The translations under genes were made by a program, and so were the position numbers. The notes beneath the pieces are model-generated. The model was not told the DNA's origin. It saw only the letters and a list, made by a program, of their open reading frames with translations, and ran no database searches. 42,690 nt of DNA from contig CALUYU010000014.1 in NCBI GenBank assembly GCA_944325075.1, positions 1-42,690 of the forward strand, written 5' to 3'. Below are positions 24,453-32,762 of the stretch, in pieces. This DNA is from Candidatus Gastranaerophilales bacterium. Its GTDB lineage: Bacteria > Cyanobacteriota > Vampirovibrionia > Gastranaerophilales > Gastranaerophilaceae. Position 1 is the first letter of the stretch. Every line of letters begins with the position of its first letter.

Positions 24453-25898
24453 ATGAAAGTTCTTTTTGCAGCAGCGGAAGTTGCACCTTTTTCAAAAGCC
24501 GGTGGGCTGGCGGATGTAGTCGGAAGTTTACCGAAATATCTGGAAAAAGATGCCCAGATTGCAATCTTTACGCCGTTGCATGGGCTAATTGATGTTGATA
24601 AATTCGGGATCAAAGAGCTGGAAAATTCGGAAATGTGGCTTACGTTCGGGAATCAGGGGCATAAATTCAGATTATTTATGTGTAAACTTCCGGGAACTAA
24701 TATTAATGTATTTTTTGTACATAATGACTGGTATTTTAGCTGTTTCAAAGATGTTTATCCTAAATGGCTTGACACAAGATACGAACACGAACGTTATATT
24801 GCGTTTTCACTTGCTGTTATGGAATACGCAAAGCTTTTAAACTTCAGAGCTGATGTTATCCACGCAAATGACTGGCACACAGCAATGATACCGGTTTATT
24901 TAAAAAGTAATTATAAATACGATGATTATTGGAAGAATACAAAAACTGTTTTTGAAATACACAACCTTGCATACCAAGGGGTATGGTTTGAAGATGTTCT
25001 TGACTTTGCCAATATGAGGAAGGACATAGTCTATAACCAGTGGGGAGTTGAACATTACGGAAAAGTTAACTGGATGAAAGGCGCGATAAATTATTCTGAC
25101 CGCGTTGTAACAGTTTCCCCTACATACGCCAGAGAAATTCTAACCGGCGAATACGGTGAAGGCATGGACTACACACTCCGCGGCGCAGAATATAAATTAC
25201 GAGGAATATTAAACGGAATTGATTATAATGTCTTTAATCCTAAGAAGGATAAATATATTGCAAAAAAATATGATATAAAGACAATTCAAAACAAAGAAGA
25301 AAACAAAAAAGTTTTGTGTGAAAAATTCGGGTTAAAGTACAATCCAGAAAGGCCTTTAATAGCTAGCATTTCAAGACTTGTAGATCAAAAAGGATTTGAT
25401 CTTATCAGGGATGCAGAAAATGCTATGAAAAATACAGAGGCCGATTATGTATTTCTCGGAAGCGGAAACAAAGATTATGAAAACCTATTAATCTGGCTTT
25501 CCAATAATTCATCAAACATAAGAGCATATGTTGGCTATAATGCGGAATTAGCAAATCTTATATACGCAGCAAGTGATTTTTACCTTATGCCTTCAAAATT
25601 TGAGCCTTGCGGCCTGAGCCAGCTTATTGCAATGAGATATGGCTCATTACCAATAGTACGAGCTACAGGCGGATTGGAAGATACTGTTACCGGTTATCCG
25701 CTTAATGACAGCACAGGGTTCAAGTTCTGGTCATACAACGGTTTTGACATGATGCAGGCCGTTAATTGTGCTCTTGAAGTATATAAAGACAAATACACAT
25801 TTAATGCAATGAGAAAAACCGCAATGGAAGCAGATTTCTCTTGGAAGAAAAGCTCTCAGGAATATCTTAAAATGTATAAAGAATTAACAGGAAAATAA
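24453..25898 (+). CDS. glgA: Glycogen synthase (ADP-glucose type, GT5)
   Basis: This 481-residue enzyme transfers glucose from ADP-glucose to growing alpha-1,4-glucan. The N-terminal sugar-nucleotide motif is SKAGGLADVVGSLP, and VIHANDWHTAMIPVYL, ETHNLAYQG-like EIHNLAYQGVW, LNGIDYNVFNP, ISRLVDQKGFDL and the C-terminal MPSKFEPCGLSQLIAMRYG and GGLEDTV complete the GT5 signature. Full length. AGGAG lies 8 nt before the ATG. It could be cotranscribed with the preceding scaffold gene, and its last base overlaps the start of the next gene. The ADP-glucose supplier glgC lies 4.4 kb downstream on the opposite strand. Confidence 0.97.
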   Translation: MKVLFAAAEVAPFSKAGGLADVVGSLPKYLEKDAQIAIFTPLHGLIDVDKFGIKELENSEMWLTFGNQGHKFRLFMCKLPGTNINVFFVHNDWYFSCFKDVYPKWLDTRYEHERYIAFSLAVMEYAKLLNFRADVIHANDWHTAMIPVYLKSNYKYDDYWKNTKTVFEIHNLAYQGVWFEDVLDFANMRKDIVYNQWGVEHYGKVNWMKGAINYSDRVVTVSPTYAREILTGEYGEGMDYTLRGAEYKLRGILNGIDYNVFNPKKDKYIAKKYDIKTIQNKEENKKVLCEKFGLKYNPERPLIASISRLVDQKGFDLIRDAENAMKNTEADYVFLGSGNKDYENLLIWLSNNSSNIRAYVGYNAELANLIYAASDFYLMPSKFEPCGLSQLIAMRYGSLPIVRATGGLEDTVTGYPLNDSTGFKFWSYNGFDMMQAVNCALEVYKDKYTFNAMRKTAMEADFSWKKSSQEYLKMYKELTGK

Positions 25899-26383
25899 TG
25901 GGAAAATATATTGGTTTTATAATTTGTATTATAGCAAGTATAGGAATTTTCTCGCTTTCTCTTGTTAAGGACAGTTTTCACTGTACGGAAAGCATATGTG
26001 AAATTAAATCCAGCATATCTTTAGCAAATATTCAATTAAGTAAAACTCAATTTCGCCCGGATCAAATCAGTCAAATACACTGTAAAGCACAATATCAGCC
26101 GGCAAGATCAGGGAAAAAGCGATTTTATATTCTTGAACTTAAAACCGAAGATAAAAATTATAACCTTGGAAGCTTTAAAAATTATAAGCAGTGCATGTAC
26201 AGCGCCGGCCCAATAAAAGCTTTTATTTCCGGGAAAAGGAAGAATGTAATTTATGAATCAGGCATAGGAGTTACAAATGCAATAGGACTTCTGATGGGTA
26301 TCTTAATGCTGGTCATTGCAATCGTAATAGTAACCTCACCACCTGAAAAAGAAGAAGATGATGAGTGGGATGAAGATACATAA
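25898..26383 (+). CDS. Two-helix membrane protein of unknown function
   Basis: This 161-residue protein has an N-terminal transmembrane helix (about 5-23), an extracytoplasmic domain with three to four Cys (about 28-125), a second helix (about 128-148) and an acidic tail ending DDEWDEDT. It is not recognised. The topology is reminiscent of small membrane proteins with an Ig-like or DUF3592-like beta domain between two helices, but this is only a resemblance. The start overlaps the glgA stop by one base (TAATG), so it is translationally coupled to glycogen synthase. Confidence 0.7.
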   Translation: MGKYIGFIICIIASIGIFSLSLVKDSFHCTESICEIKSSISLANIQLSKTQFRPDQISQIHCKAQYQPARSGKKRFYILELKTEDKNYNLGSFKNYKQCMYSAGPIKAFISGKRKNVIYESGIGVTNAIGLLMGILMLVIAIVIVTSPPEKEEDDEWDEDT

Positions 26384-26409
26384 AATTAATCCTCCGGAAA
26401 ATATCTTTG

Positions 26410-26418
26410 TGATAAAAT
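26410..26418 (+). promoter_or_regulatory. Extended -10 promoter of leuC
   Basis: TGA immediately followed by TAAAAT (26413-26418), 23 nt before the ATG, with no recognisable -35. The ribosome site AAAGGAG follows. Confidence 0.45.
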
Positions 26419-26441
26419 AATTACAAAAAGGAGCTGATAAA

Positions 26442-27683
26442 ATGGGGCAAACAATAGCGGAAAAAATAATTTCAGAACATACCGGTCATAAAGTAAAAGC
26501 CGGTGAACTTGTAATAGCAGATGTTGATGTAACAGCGGTTCAGGACGGAACCGGACCTCTAACTGTGCAGGAATTTAAAAAATTAGGAATTCCAAAACTT
26601 CATAATCCGGAACGAACAATACTTTTCATTGACCATGCTTCACCAAGCCCGCGTAAAGAACTTTCTAATACCCATACGGTTCTTAGGGAATTTTCAAAAG
26701 AATACGGAGCAATACTATCAGATGTCGGCGCCGGAGTATGCCACCAAAGATTAATAGAAACATTTGTAAATCCCGGAGACATATTAGTCGGAGCAGATTC
26801 TCACACTTGTACTTCGGGGGCGCTCGGAGCATTTGCAACCGGCATGGGTTCCACAGATATTGCAGTTGCTATGGCTTTAGGCAAAACCTGGTTGAAAGTT
26901 CCGCAAACATTTAAAATAGAAGTTACCGGGGACTTTAGAAAAGGAATATGTTCAAAAGATTTAATGCTTTATCTGATAGGTTTGATAGGTGCAGACGGGG
27001 CAACATACAAAGCTCTTGAATTTTGTGGAGATACAATTGAGAGTATGAGTATGTCTCAAAGATTCACACTTGCCAATATGGCTGTAGAAGCAGGAGCCAA
27101 GGCAGGTTTATTTGCAACTGACCACAAAACAAAAGAATATTTAAAATCAAGAGGCAGAGAAGAAATGTTCAAGCTGATTGAACCTGATGAAGATGCGGAA
27201 TATGAGCGCGTGATAAAAATTTATGCAGAAGATATTCCTCATACTGTTTCTTGTCCACACACTGTTGATAACACCAAAACTGTTGATGAGTTAAAAAAAG
27301 TTAAAGTTGATCAGGTCTTCATCGGGACCTGCACAAACGGAAGGATTGAGGACTTAAGAATTGCAGCAGAAATTCTTAAAGGCAAAAAAGTTCATCCGGA
27401 TGTAAGACTTCTGATATCACCGGCTTCTAAAGATGTTTACACCCAGGCTCTTAATGAAGGGCTTATAACAACATTTGTAGAAGCAAATGCAGCTATACTT
27501 CCGCCGGGATGCGGGCCGTGTGTAGGTGTTCACGCTGGTATACTTGCAGATGGTGAAGTCTGTCTGACAACGCAAAACAGAAACTTTCAGGGCAGAATGG
27601 GGAATACTAACGGATTTATTTATCTGGCTTCTCCTTATGTAGCTGCATATACAGCACTTAACGGCTATATTTCTGCCGAATAA
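26442..27683 (+). CDS. leuC: 3-isopropylmalate / homoaconitate-type dehydratase large subunit
   Basis: This 413-residue [4Fe-4S] subunit is of the shorter LeuC2/homoaconitase type. The cluster cysteines are in GTCTNGRIEDLR and PPGCGPCVGVHAG. Other conserved blocks are DVDVTAVQDGTGP, IDHASPSPRKE, GADSHTCTSGALGAFATGMGSTD and NRNFQGRMG. It partners the small subunit at 15082-15573. Its substrate (isopropylmalate in leucine synthesis or homoaconitate in a 2-oxoacid elongation) cannot be decided from this chain. AAAGGAG lies 8 nt before the ATG. The gene is followed by the hairpin that precedes the sigma factor gene. Confidence 0.92.
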   Translation: MGQTIAEKIISEHTGHKVKAGELVIADVDVTAVQDGTGPLTVQEFKKLGIPKLHNPERTILFIDHASPSPRKELSNTHTVLREFSKEYGAILSDVGAGVCHQRLIETFVNPGDILVGADSHTCTSGALGAFATGMGSTDIAVAMALGKTWLKVPQTFKIEVTGDFRKGICSKDLMLYLIGLIGADGATYKALEFCGDTIESMSMSQRFTLANMAVEAGAKAGLFATDHKTKEYLKSRGREEMFKLIEPDEDAEYERVIKIYAEDIPHTVSCPHTVDNTKTVDELKKVKVDQVFIGTCTNGRIEDLRIAAEILKGKKVHPDVRLLISPASKDVYTQALNEGLITTFVEANAAILPPGCGPCVGVHAGILADGEVCLTTQNRNFQGRMGNTNGFIYLASPYVAAYTALNGYISAE

Positions 27684-27747
27684 TTTTCTGATTTGTAAGA
27701 TTAAAAAATAGCCCGGTAATAATATATGTTGGCGTAAGCAATTATTG

Positions 27748-27782
27748 AAAAATCTCCTTATTATGTTAATAAGGAGATTTTT
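27748..27782 (+). promoter_or_regulatory. 15-bp hairpin burying the ribosome site of the ECF sigma gene
   Basis: A perfect 15-bp stem, arms at 27748-27762 and 27768-27782, with a 5-nt ATGTT loop. The 3' arm contains AAGGAG (27771-27776), the only Shine-Dalgarno for the ATG at 27786, and ends in TTTTT. It can act as an intrinsic terminator for leuC, or as a leader hairpin that hides the ribosome site (attenuator or thermometer), or both. A possible promoter (TTGTAA at 27693-27698, TAATAA at 27717-27722) lies upstream, so the hairpin would fall in the leader of the sigma mRNA. Confidence 0.75.
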
Positions 27783-27785
27783 GTT

Positions 27786-28385
27786 ATGTCATCTTCTAAG
27801 CTGCAATATAAAAAAATGTCAACAGAAGAACTTGTCGTGCTTGCACAGCAGGATGATTTCAAGGCGCTTGAAGAACTTATAAAAAATGAGCAGAAAAATG
27901 TATTTGCGACATTCTCATACCTGACAAATAAGAGAGAAAATGTTGCAGATTTAACTCAGGAAGCACTCTTAAAGCTTGCTAAAAACTTAAAAACACTAAA
28001 AAATCCTAAAAATTTCAGGGGCTGGCTTAACCAGATTGTTACAAACCTTTTCTATGATGAATTGAGAAAAAGTTCCAGAAAGCCTGATATTCTCTCTATT
28101 GACGATGAAAAAGATGAAGATACACAATTTTCCATAAAAAACATTATAGCAGACAAGAAATGCAAACCTCCGGAAAAATGTATATCATCTGAATTAGAAG
28201 AAATAATAAAAAGGCAGATAAAAAAACTTCCGGAACAATTTCGCATAGCCATTGTACTTAGGGAGCTTCAGGGACTAAGTTATGAAGAAATTGCCGAGGC
28301 AACACAGGCAAGTATCGGTACTGTTAAGTCAAGAATAGCACGTGCCAGAATTAAGCTCCAGGAAGAACTTAAAGCTTATATTTAA
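27786..28385 (+). CDS. ECF-type RNA polymerase sigma factor
   Basis: This 199-residue sigma-70 family protein has ECF size. Region 2 covers about residues 25-95 (VADLTQEALLKLAKNL and FRGWLNQIVTNLFYDELRK), and region 4 covers about 130-195 (LPEQFRIAIVLRELQGLSYEEIAEATQASIGTVKSRIARAR, helix-turn-helix). The linker is charged. The gene is followed 27 nt later by its probable anti-sigma factor. Its ribosome site is inside a strong hairpin, so synthesis is probably conditional at the RNA level. The target promoter is unknown. Confidence 0.93.
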   Translation: MSSSKLQYKKMSTEELVVLAQQDDFKALEELIKNEQKNVFATFSYLTNKRENVADLTQEALLKLAKNLKTLKNPKNFRGWLNQIVTNLFYDELRKSSRKPDILSIDDEKDEDTQFSIKNIIADKKCKPPEKCISSELEEIIKRQIKKLPEQFRIAIVLRELQGLSYEEIAEATQASIGTVKSRIARARIKLQEELKAYI

Positions 28386-28412
28386 ATTTTTATAGAAAGG
28401 AGATTAACGCAC

Positions 28413-28964
28413 ATGCAAGAACTTAATTGTAACCAGGTTATTACACTTATGACATTTTTTATTGAGGGAAAGTTAAGCAGCAAGCTTATGGCCAGTGTTG
28501 AATACCACCTTAGTATTTGCGCTGACTGCAGGCAAAAGTATATGAAGTTAAAAAAAATTCTGGATAATTTTTCCGAAATTAAAAATAAAATTGATAATGA
28601 CTGTGCAGAAATTGACGAAAAATTTTACGATAATCCGCAATACAAAGTCTTTAAAGAAAATCTCTCCGCCTATATTGATAACGAACTCAGCGATGAAGAA
28701 AATATTAGAATAAAAAAAATTGCAATAGCAAACCCACTTGCCAGGAAAGATCTTGAAAATATTTATGCATTTAAACAACTATTGCAATCATCCTTTTCCA
28801 GAACAAAAAATTCAATGAAGAATGATTTTGTGAAAAAGACACTTAATAAATTATCAATAAAAGAAGACTCAGACAACGACCACCAATTCTACAAAATTAT
28901 AACAGTATTTGCCGGAATAATGACATTTATACTAGTAGGGGTAATTAATCTGCTAAACTTTTAA
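28413..28964 (+). CDS. Membrane-anchored zinc anti-sigma factor
   Basis: This 183-residue protein has an N-terminal ZAS (zf-HC2) anti-sigma domain with the zinc ligands C6, H32, C36 and C39 (EYHLSICADC). A second ZAS-like helical unit at about residues 77-120 (LSAYIDNELSDEEN) lacks the Cys/His set. One transmembrane helix at the C-terminus (about 160-180) leaves only a few residues outside. It is expected to hold the preceding sigma factor at the membrane until a signal releases it. The very short outer tail argues against classical periplasmic sensing and for redox or zinc control. AAAGGAG is the ribosome site. Its end overlaps the convergent gene by 12 nt. Confidence 0.88.
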   Translation: MQELNCNQVITLMTFFIEGKLSSKLMASVEYHLSICADCRQKYMKLKKILDNFSEIKNKIDNDCAEIDEKFYDNPQYKVFKENLSAYIDNELSDEENIRIKKIAIANPLARKDLENIYAFKQLLQSSFSRTKNSMKNDFVKKTLNKLSIKEDSDNDHQFYKIITVFAGIMTFILVGVINLLNF

Positions 28965-29618
28965 ATTTCCGGAAGGATGAATAATTTTTGAATAAGCATT
29001 ATTAGTAAAATTATTAATTGACACCCGCGGAGTCACAGGAACATTATCATGCGATTTTTCCCCTCTCATCTGGGCAATCATATCTTTTTGGCGTTTGGAT
29101 GCGTAATAATTTCTTGCAAGAGGAGTAATCAGGTTGCTTGAAATTATTGAACCGGTAAGCCCCGCAATAACTTCTGCACCATTGTTAAACGGTTTAAACT
29201 TATTTTCGATATCCGATTTATAATTTTTTAACTTTGTAATATCAAAATCCCAATCACCGGCATATACTTTTCCTTTAACACGTTGTTGGCCCTTTTCAAG
29301 AATAAGTCCTCTGTCTTTGAGTAATTTAGTTACCTCGGCCGTTCTAAGTTTACATGTTTTTGTAAGTTTTGCCCCTATATATTTTATTCCGCTTGTAAAA
29401 GCATAGAAGGAAAGAATATTTACCCCGCCATCGGCTATTTCCTGCGGAATAAGAAACATCTTTTGCTCAGTAGGAATTTTATCGTTTAAAACTATAGCAA
29501 AAACCTGGGCAGCAGAAGATAAAATCCAGCCTATTACGCCGGTATGAACAAGCATATTGCCGGGGTCTTTACTGTACTTTGTGTAGATATTCGCTTTCCA
29601 CTTAGAGAATGAAAACAT
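28953..29618 (-). CDS. Membrane-associated protein of unknown function, second of a pair
   Basis: This 221-residue protein is not recognised. Hydrophobic stretches lie at about residues 22-45 and 68-85, with a further glycine-rich one near 148-165 (VIAGLTGSIISSNLITPLA). The remainder is basic and the C-terminus polar. There is no signal peptide. Its start overlaps the stop of the preceding gene by one base, so the two are coupled and likely form a complex. The style (basic, membrane-touching, glycine-rich helix) resembles the glycine-zipper proteins elsewhere in the window. Confidence 0.68.
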   Translation of the reverse strand: MFSFSKWKANIYTKYSKDPGNMLVHTGVIGWILSSAAQVFAIVLNDKIPTEQKMFLIPQEIADGGVNILSFYAFTSGIKYIGAKLTKTCKLRTAEVTKLLKDRGLILEKGQQRVKGKVYAGDWDFDITKLKNYKSDIENKFKPFNNGAEVIAGLTGSIISSNLITPLARNYYASKRQKDMIAQMRGEKSHDNVPVTPRVSINNFTNNAYSKIIHPSGNLKV

Positions 29619-30178
29619 TATTTATGTTCTCCTTTCTCCTGGAGCGCTATAAATTTATTTGTTAAAAATTTTGTTAAAGGCGCGTCAATTAGGAAATTTG
29701 TAAATACCATAGCTACAAGTGAAAGAATAGTTCCCATAGCATTCCGGTATTGTTCAAGTGCATCTTTATCATTAGGATTAAGATTATTAGGCGTCAAGGA
29801 GTGCATTAACTTCTTAACAAACGGTTTGGCATCTTTAGGAATTTCGCTTGCCGGCCTTGATAGAGCCTTTATACCTTTAATAAATCCATATCTAAGAGCA
29901 ACACCGGTAGCAGTACCGGCTATAATCTTGGCAAATGTACGCGCTACAGAAACTTTTCTTGTTTTTTCGTCAACGTTTTTATTTTTCCAGTCAATAACAG
30001 GCTGCATAACAATTGCAGTCAGCCCCATGATTGCACGTTGATGCGGGGAGGTCCATTTTTGACCTATATAAGCAACGCGGTCTATAACTTTATTTTTTGC
30101 AATAACAGCAGACGGAATCCGGTTATATACGGCCTTACAAGAATTTGTTATTGGAGATATAAAATTTAAAGATACCAT
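29618..30178 (-). CDS. Membrane-associated protein of unknown function, first of a pair
   Basis: This 186-residue basic protein has hydrophobic helices at about 47-62 (AIMGLTAIVMQPVIDW), 80-100 (IIAGTATGVALRYGFIKGI) and 145-165 (ILSLVAMVFTNFLIDAPL). It is not recognised as a family. The shared pattern with its downstream partner is a membrane helix, a charged helix and a final hydrophobic stretch. ATG is preceded by GGGTAGGA. The pair forms one operon, convergent with the sigma/anti-sigma genes. Confidence 0.68.
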   Translation of the reverse strand: MVSLNFISPITNSCKAVYNRIPSAVIAKNKVIDRVAYIGQKWTSPHQRAIMGLTAIVMQPVIDWKNKNVDEKTRKVSVARTFAKIIAGTATGVALRYGFIKGIKALSRPASEIPKDAKPFVKKLMHSLTPNNLNPNDKDALEQYRNAMGTILSLVAMVFTNFLIDAPLTKFLTNKFIALQEKGEHK

Positions 30179-30340
30179 ATTCCTACCCGTATCAATAAAG
30201 ACTGTAAAGGAACAAAATTGCCCTAATAGCGGGGTATTTTAACAATTATTTACAATCAAATATTGAGGCAAGAAAATCATACTACATCTTTAGTTATTTG
30301 TAAAGAAGTAATATTATCTTAAACGGAGAGGTATGAAGAA

Positions 30341-31576
30341 TTATAAGATAGAACCTTTCGGTACAACAGTAACACCGCCGGCAGATACATGGAAGCCGCG
30401 TCTTAAATCCTCATCCCTGTCATATCCGATTTTGATATTAGGCGGAATTACAACATTTTTATCAATAATTGCCCGCCGGATTTTTGCATAACGCCCCACC
30501 GAAACATTTTCCATTAGTATACTCTCATAAACCTGGGAATAGCTGTTTATACGGACTTTTGGAGATAAAATACATCGGGAAATACTCCCTCCGGAGACAA
30601 TACAGCCTTCAGACACCATTGAGTTTGTAGCCATTCCGACCCTGTCACCTTCCTGCCAGATAAATTTAGCAGGAGGATAATTGTAATTAAAAGATCTTAA
30701 AGGCCAGTCTTTAGAGTATAAATTCAACTCCGGATTAGCCGAAAGTAAATCCATGTTAGCCTGCCAATAGGCATCAATACTCCCGACATCACGCCAGTAG
30801 CCGCGTTCAGTATCGGTTATTCCAGGAAATTCATTCGTTGAGAAGTTGTAAATATAGATATTTTTTCCCTGATTTAAAAGCATAGGAATAACATTTTTTC
30901 CAAAATCGTGATTTGAATTTTCATACGATTCGTCTTGCTCCAATGCGGATAAAAGCACACCTTTATTGAAAATATAATTTCCCATTGAGGCCAGACACAT
31001 ATTGGGATTGCCGGGAATTGATTTTGGTCGTTCAGTAGGTTTTTCCACAAAGTTTACTAACTTCCAGTTATCATCAATTTCAATTATACCAAATTCAGAG
31101 GCTTCTTCAATCGGAATTGGGATTGCAGATATAGTTAAGTCGGCATTTTTAGCTTTGTGAAAATCCAGCATTTGGGAAACATCCATCTTATAAATATGGT
31201 CACCGCCAAAAATACAAACATAATCAGGATCTTCATCAGTTATATGAAAAACATTCTGATAAATAGCATCGGCAGTTCCGCGATACCAGTCCTGACCGGT
31301 CCGCATTTGAGCAGGAGCAAGATCCACATATTGGTTTAAAAACGGGGACAATGCCCATCCGCGCGTAATATGTTTGTTCAAAGAATCTGACTTATATTGT
31401 GTTAAAACCTTTATCTTAAAAAAGCCCGAGTTAATAAAATTATTCAGGACAAAATCAATTATTCTGTATCTGCCTCCAAAAGGTACAGCCGGTTTTGCAC
31501 GATCCTTGGTCAGCGGAAGAAGTCTTTTCCCCTCTCCTCCGGCCAAAATCATTACCAATGCATCATCTATAGACAT
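30341..31576 (-). CDS. glgC: Glucose-1-phosphate adenylyltransferase
   Basis: This 411-residue ADP-glucose pyrophosphorylase makes ADP-glucose for glgA. The nucleotide loop is LAGGEGKRLLPLTKDRAKPAVPFGG, with YRIIDFVLNNFINSG, the conserved WYRGTADAIYQN, GDHIYKMD, and the substrate-binding VEKP and RGYWRDVGSIDAYW segments. The C-terminal left-handed beta-helix with AKIRRAIIDKNVVIP gives the allosteric/oligomer domain. Full length. GGGAGAAG is the ribosome site and a consensus promoter lies 30 nt upstream. Confidence 0.97.
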   Translation of the reverse strand: MSIDDALVMILAGGEGKRLLPLTKDRAKPAVPFGGRYRIIDFVLNNFINSGFFKIKVLTQYKSDSLNKHITRGWALSPFLNQYVDLAPAQMRTGQDWYRGTADAIYQNVFHITDEDPDYVCIFGGDHIYKMDVSQMLDFHKAKNADLTISAIPIPIEEASEFGIIEIDDNWKLVNFVEKPTERPKSIPGNPNMCLASMGNYIFNKGVLLSALEQDESYENSNHDFGKNVIPMLLNQGKNIYIYNFSTNEFPGITDTERGYWRDVGSIDAYWQANMDLLSANPELNLYSKDWPLRSFNYNYPPAKFIWQEGDRVGMATNSMVSEGCIVSGGSISRCILSPKVRINSYSQVYESILMENVSVGRYAKIRRAIIDKNVVIPPNIKIGYDRDEDLRRGFHVSAGGVTVVPKGSIL

Positions 31577-31605
31577 ATCTTCTCCCTTATCAACTTTATA
31601 TATAA

Positions 31606-31634
31606 ATTATACACCAATTTTTTTATTATGTGAA
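31606..31634 (-). promoter_or_regulatory. Promoter of glgC
   Basis: Minus strand TTCACA (31629-31634), 17-bp spacer and TATAAT (31606-31611). The -10 ends 29 nt before the glgC ATG. Confidence 0.75.
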
Positions 31635-31723
31635 TTTATTAACTTTTTTTATTAATAACTTTACAGATTTAATCTTTGAGAACCATGGGGAAAAATTTTC
31701 AGCGGAAAATTAAATAAAAAAAA

Positions 31724-31747
31724 AGGGTTGAAAATTATTTCAACCCT
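31724..31747 (-). terminator. Intrinsic terminator after the 31800-32594 gene
   Basis: AGGGTTGAAA (31724-31733) and TTTCAACCCT (31738-31747) form a 10-bp stem with a 4-nt loop, followed on the minus strand by about ten Ts. Confidence 0.92.
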
Positions 31748-31799
31748 AAGCACAACGTATTACCTTTCTTAAACTTACACACTAATGAGAAAATTTTTA

Positions 31800-32594
31800 C
31801 TAAGCTTTAACCTTACTTGCTCCGTTGGCTCCCAAATATCCGGCAATACCACCGATAATGGTACCAAGTAGTGCCAGTTTTCCGCTTTTAAATCTTCCAA
31901 GAATTGTTCCGAGAGCCAAGCCCCAAGATGCGCCGCCTGCAACATTTCCTGCAATTTTCTTAGTTTTTTCTTTTCTTCCTACCGGCTGACCTGTAAATCC
32001 TGAGATATTCTCTTCAGCAGTTATACCATCATACAGACCGAAACTTAAAGTCTGCCAGAAACCATGCTCAAATGAACCGTCACCATGAGCTCTTATATCT
32101 TCTCTAAGAGATTTTCCGGTATATTGCTCATAAAGCGATTCAGCTTTAGCCATCAAATCTTCTTTATCCGCAGTTCCGGTCGGATCATAAGCTGATTGAA
32201 CACTGTGAACATATGCATCTAAAGCTTCTTTAAATTGTTCCTGCTCATTTTGTTCAATCTTTTCATGCAGAAGTCCGGCAGAATGCTTAACTCTTTCGAG
32301 CGGAGCATTCATTTTCAAGTCACTTTCACGCCACTTTTGAGTTTGGTGCAAATTATTATCAATTATTCGATCCTGATTTTCTCTCATTGTAGAATAGAAT
32401 TGATCATAATCTATCGGCGCCCCTGTAAAACTAGGGAATAAACTTCCGTTCATACTCATCATATCGTTATAACCTTCAAGACAAGCAACCTGATTCTGAT
32501 AGTTATTAAGAAGAGGATACATCATCATGTTGTTCATCCCGATACCACCAGGGCCAAAACTATAAGGACCTATTCCCATTAATAAAGGATCCAT
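31800..32594 (-). CDS. Glycine-zipper protein of unknown function
   Basis: The protein has 264 residues. The N-terminus is rich in Met, Asn, Gly and Pro (MGIGPYSFGPGGIGMNNMMM). A helical, charged middle (about 75-160) follows, then EHGFWQTLSFGLYDGITAEE and a C-terminal glycine zipper (IAGNVAGGASWGLALGTILG and LLGTIIGGIAGYLGANG) ending in GASKVKA. The GASKVK motif also occurs near the N-terminus of the 349-1602 protein. No signal peptide. A ribosome site (GGAGG) lies 7 nt before the ATG. An upstream T-tract with TATATA is shared in form with the 9268-9642 gene. Membrane activity is inferred from the zipper. Confidence 0.72.
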   Translation of the reverse strand: MDPLLMGIGPYSFGPGGIGMNNMMMYPLLNNYQNQVACLEGYNDMMSMNGSLFPSFTGAPIDYDQFYSTMRENQDRIIDNNLHQTQKWRESDLKMNAPLERVKHSAGLLHEKIEQNEQEQFKEALDAYVHSVQSAYDPTGTADKEDLMAKAESLYEQYTGKSLREDIRAHGDGSFEHGFWQTLSFGLYDGITAEENISGFTGQPVGRKEKTKKIAGNVAGGASWGLALGTILGRFKSGKLALLGTIIGGIAGYLGANGASKVKA

Positions 32595-32714
32595 TACCTA
32601 ACCTCCAATTGAGTTATTAACCTACCTTACTTATATAAAAAAATTTAAGCCGCAAAAATTGCATCAATCATAAATTATATTAACAAAACTTAATATTCTG
32701 ATAAGTAAAGAAAG

Positions 32715-32743
32715 TTGCAAAACAGCTAAAAAGATAGTACAAT
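32715..32743 (+). promoter_or_regulatory. Promoter of the membrane TPR gene
   Basis: TTGCAA (32715-32720), 17-bp spacer and TACAAT (32738-32743), followed by CAGGAG and a GTG start at 32763. Confidence 0.65.
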
Positions 32744-32762
32744 ACAGATCAGGAGCATTCCC

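Noticed and set aside
24167-24613. 148-codon minus-strand frame
   Set aside because: Spans the end of the scaffold gene and start of glgA in antisense; both sense genes are convincing.
27748-27782. Simple leuC terminator with no effect on the sigma gene
   Set aside because: Not excluded, but the only ribosome site of the sigma gene is inside the stem, so it cannot be without effect on that gene unless another start is used.
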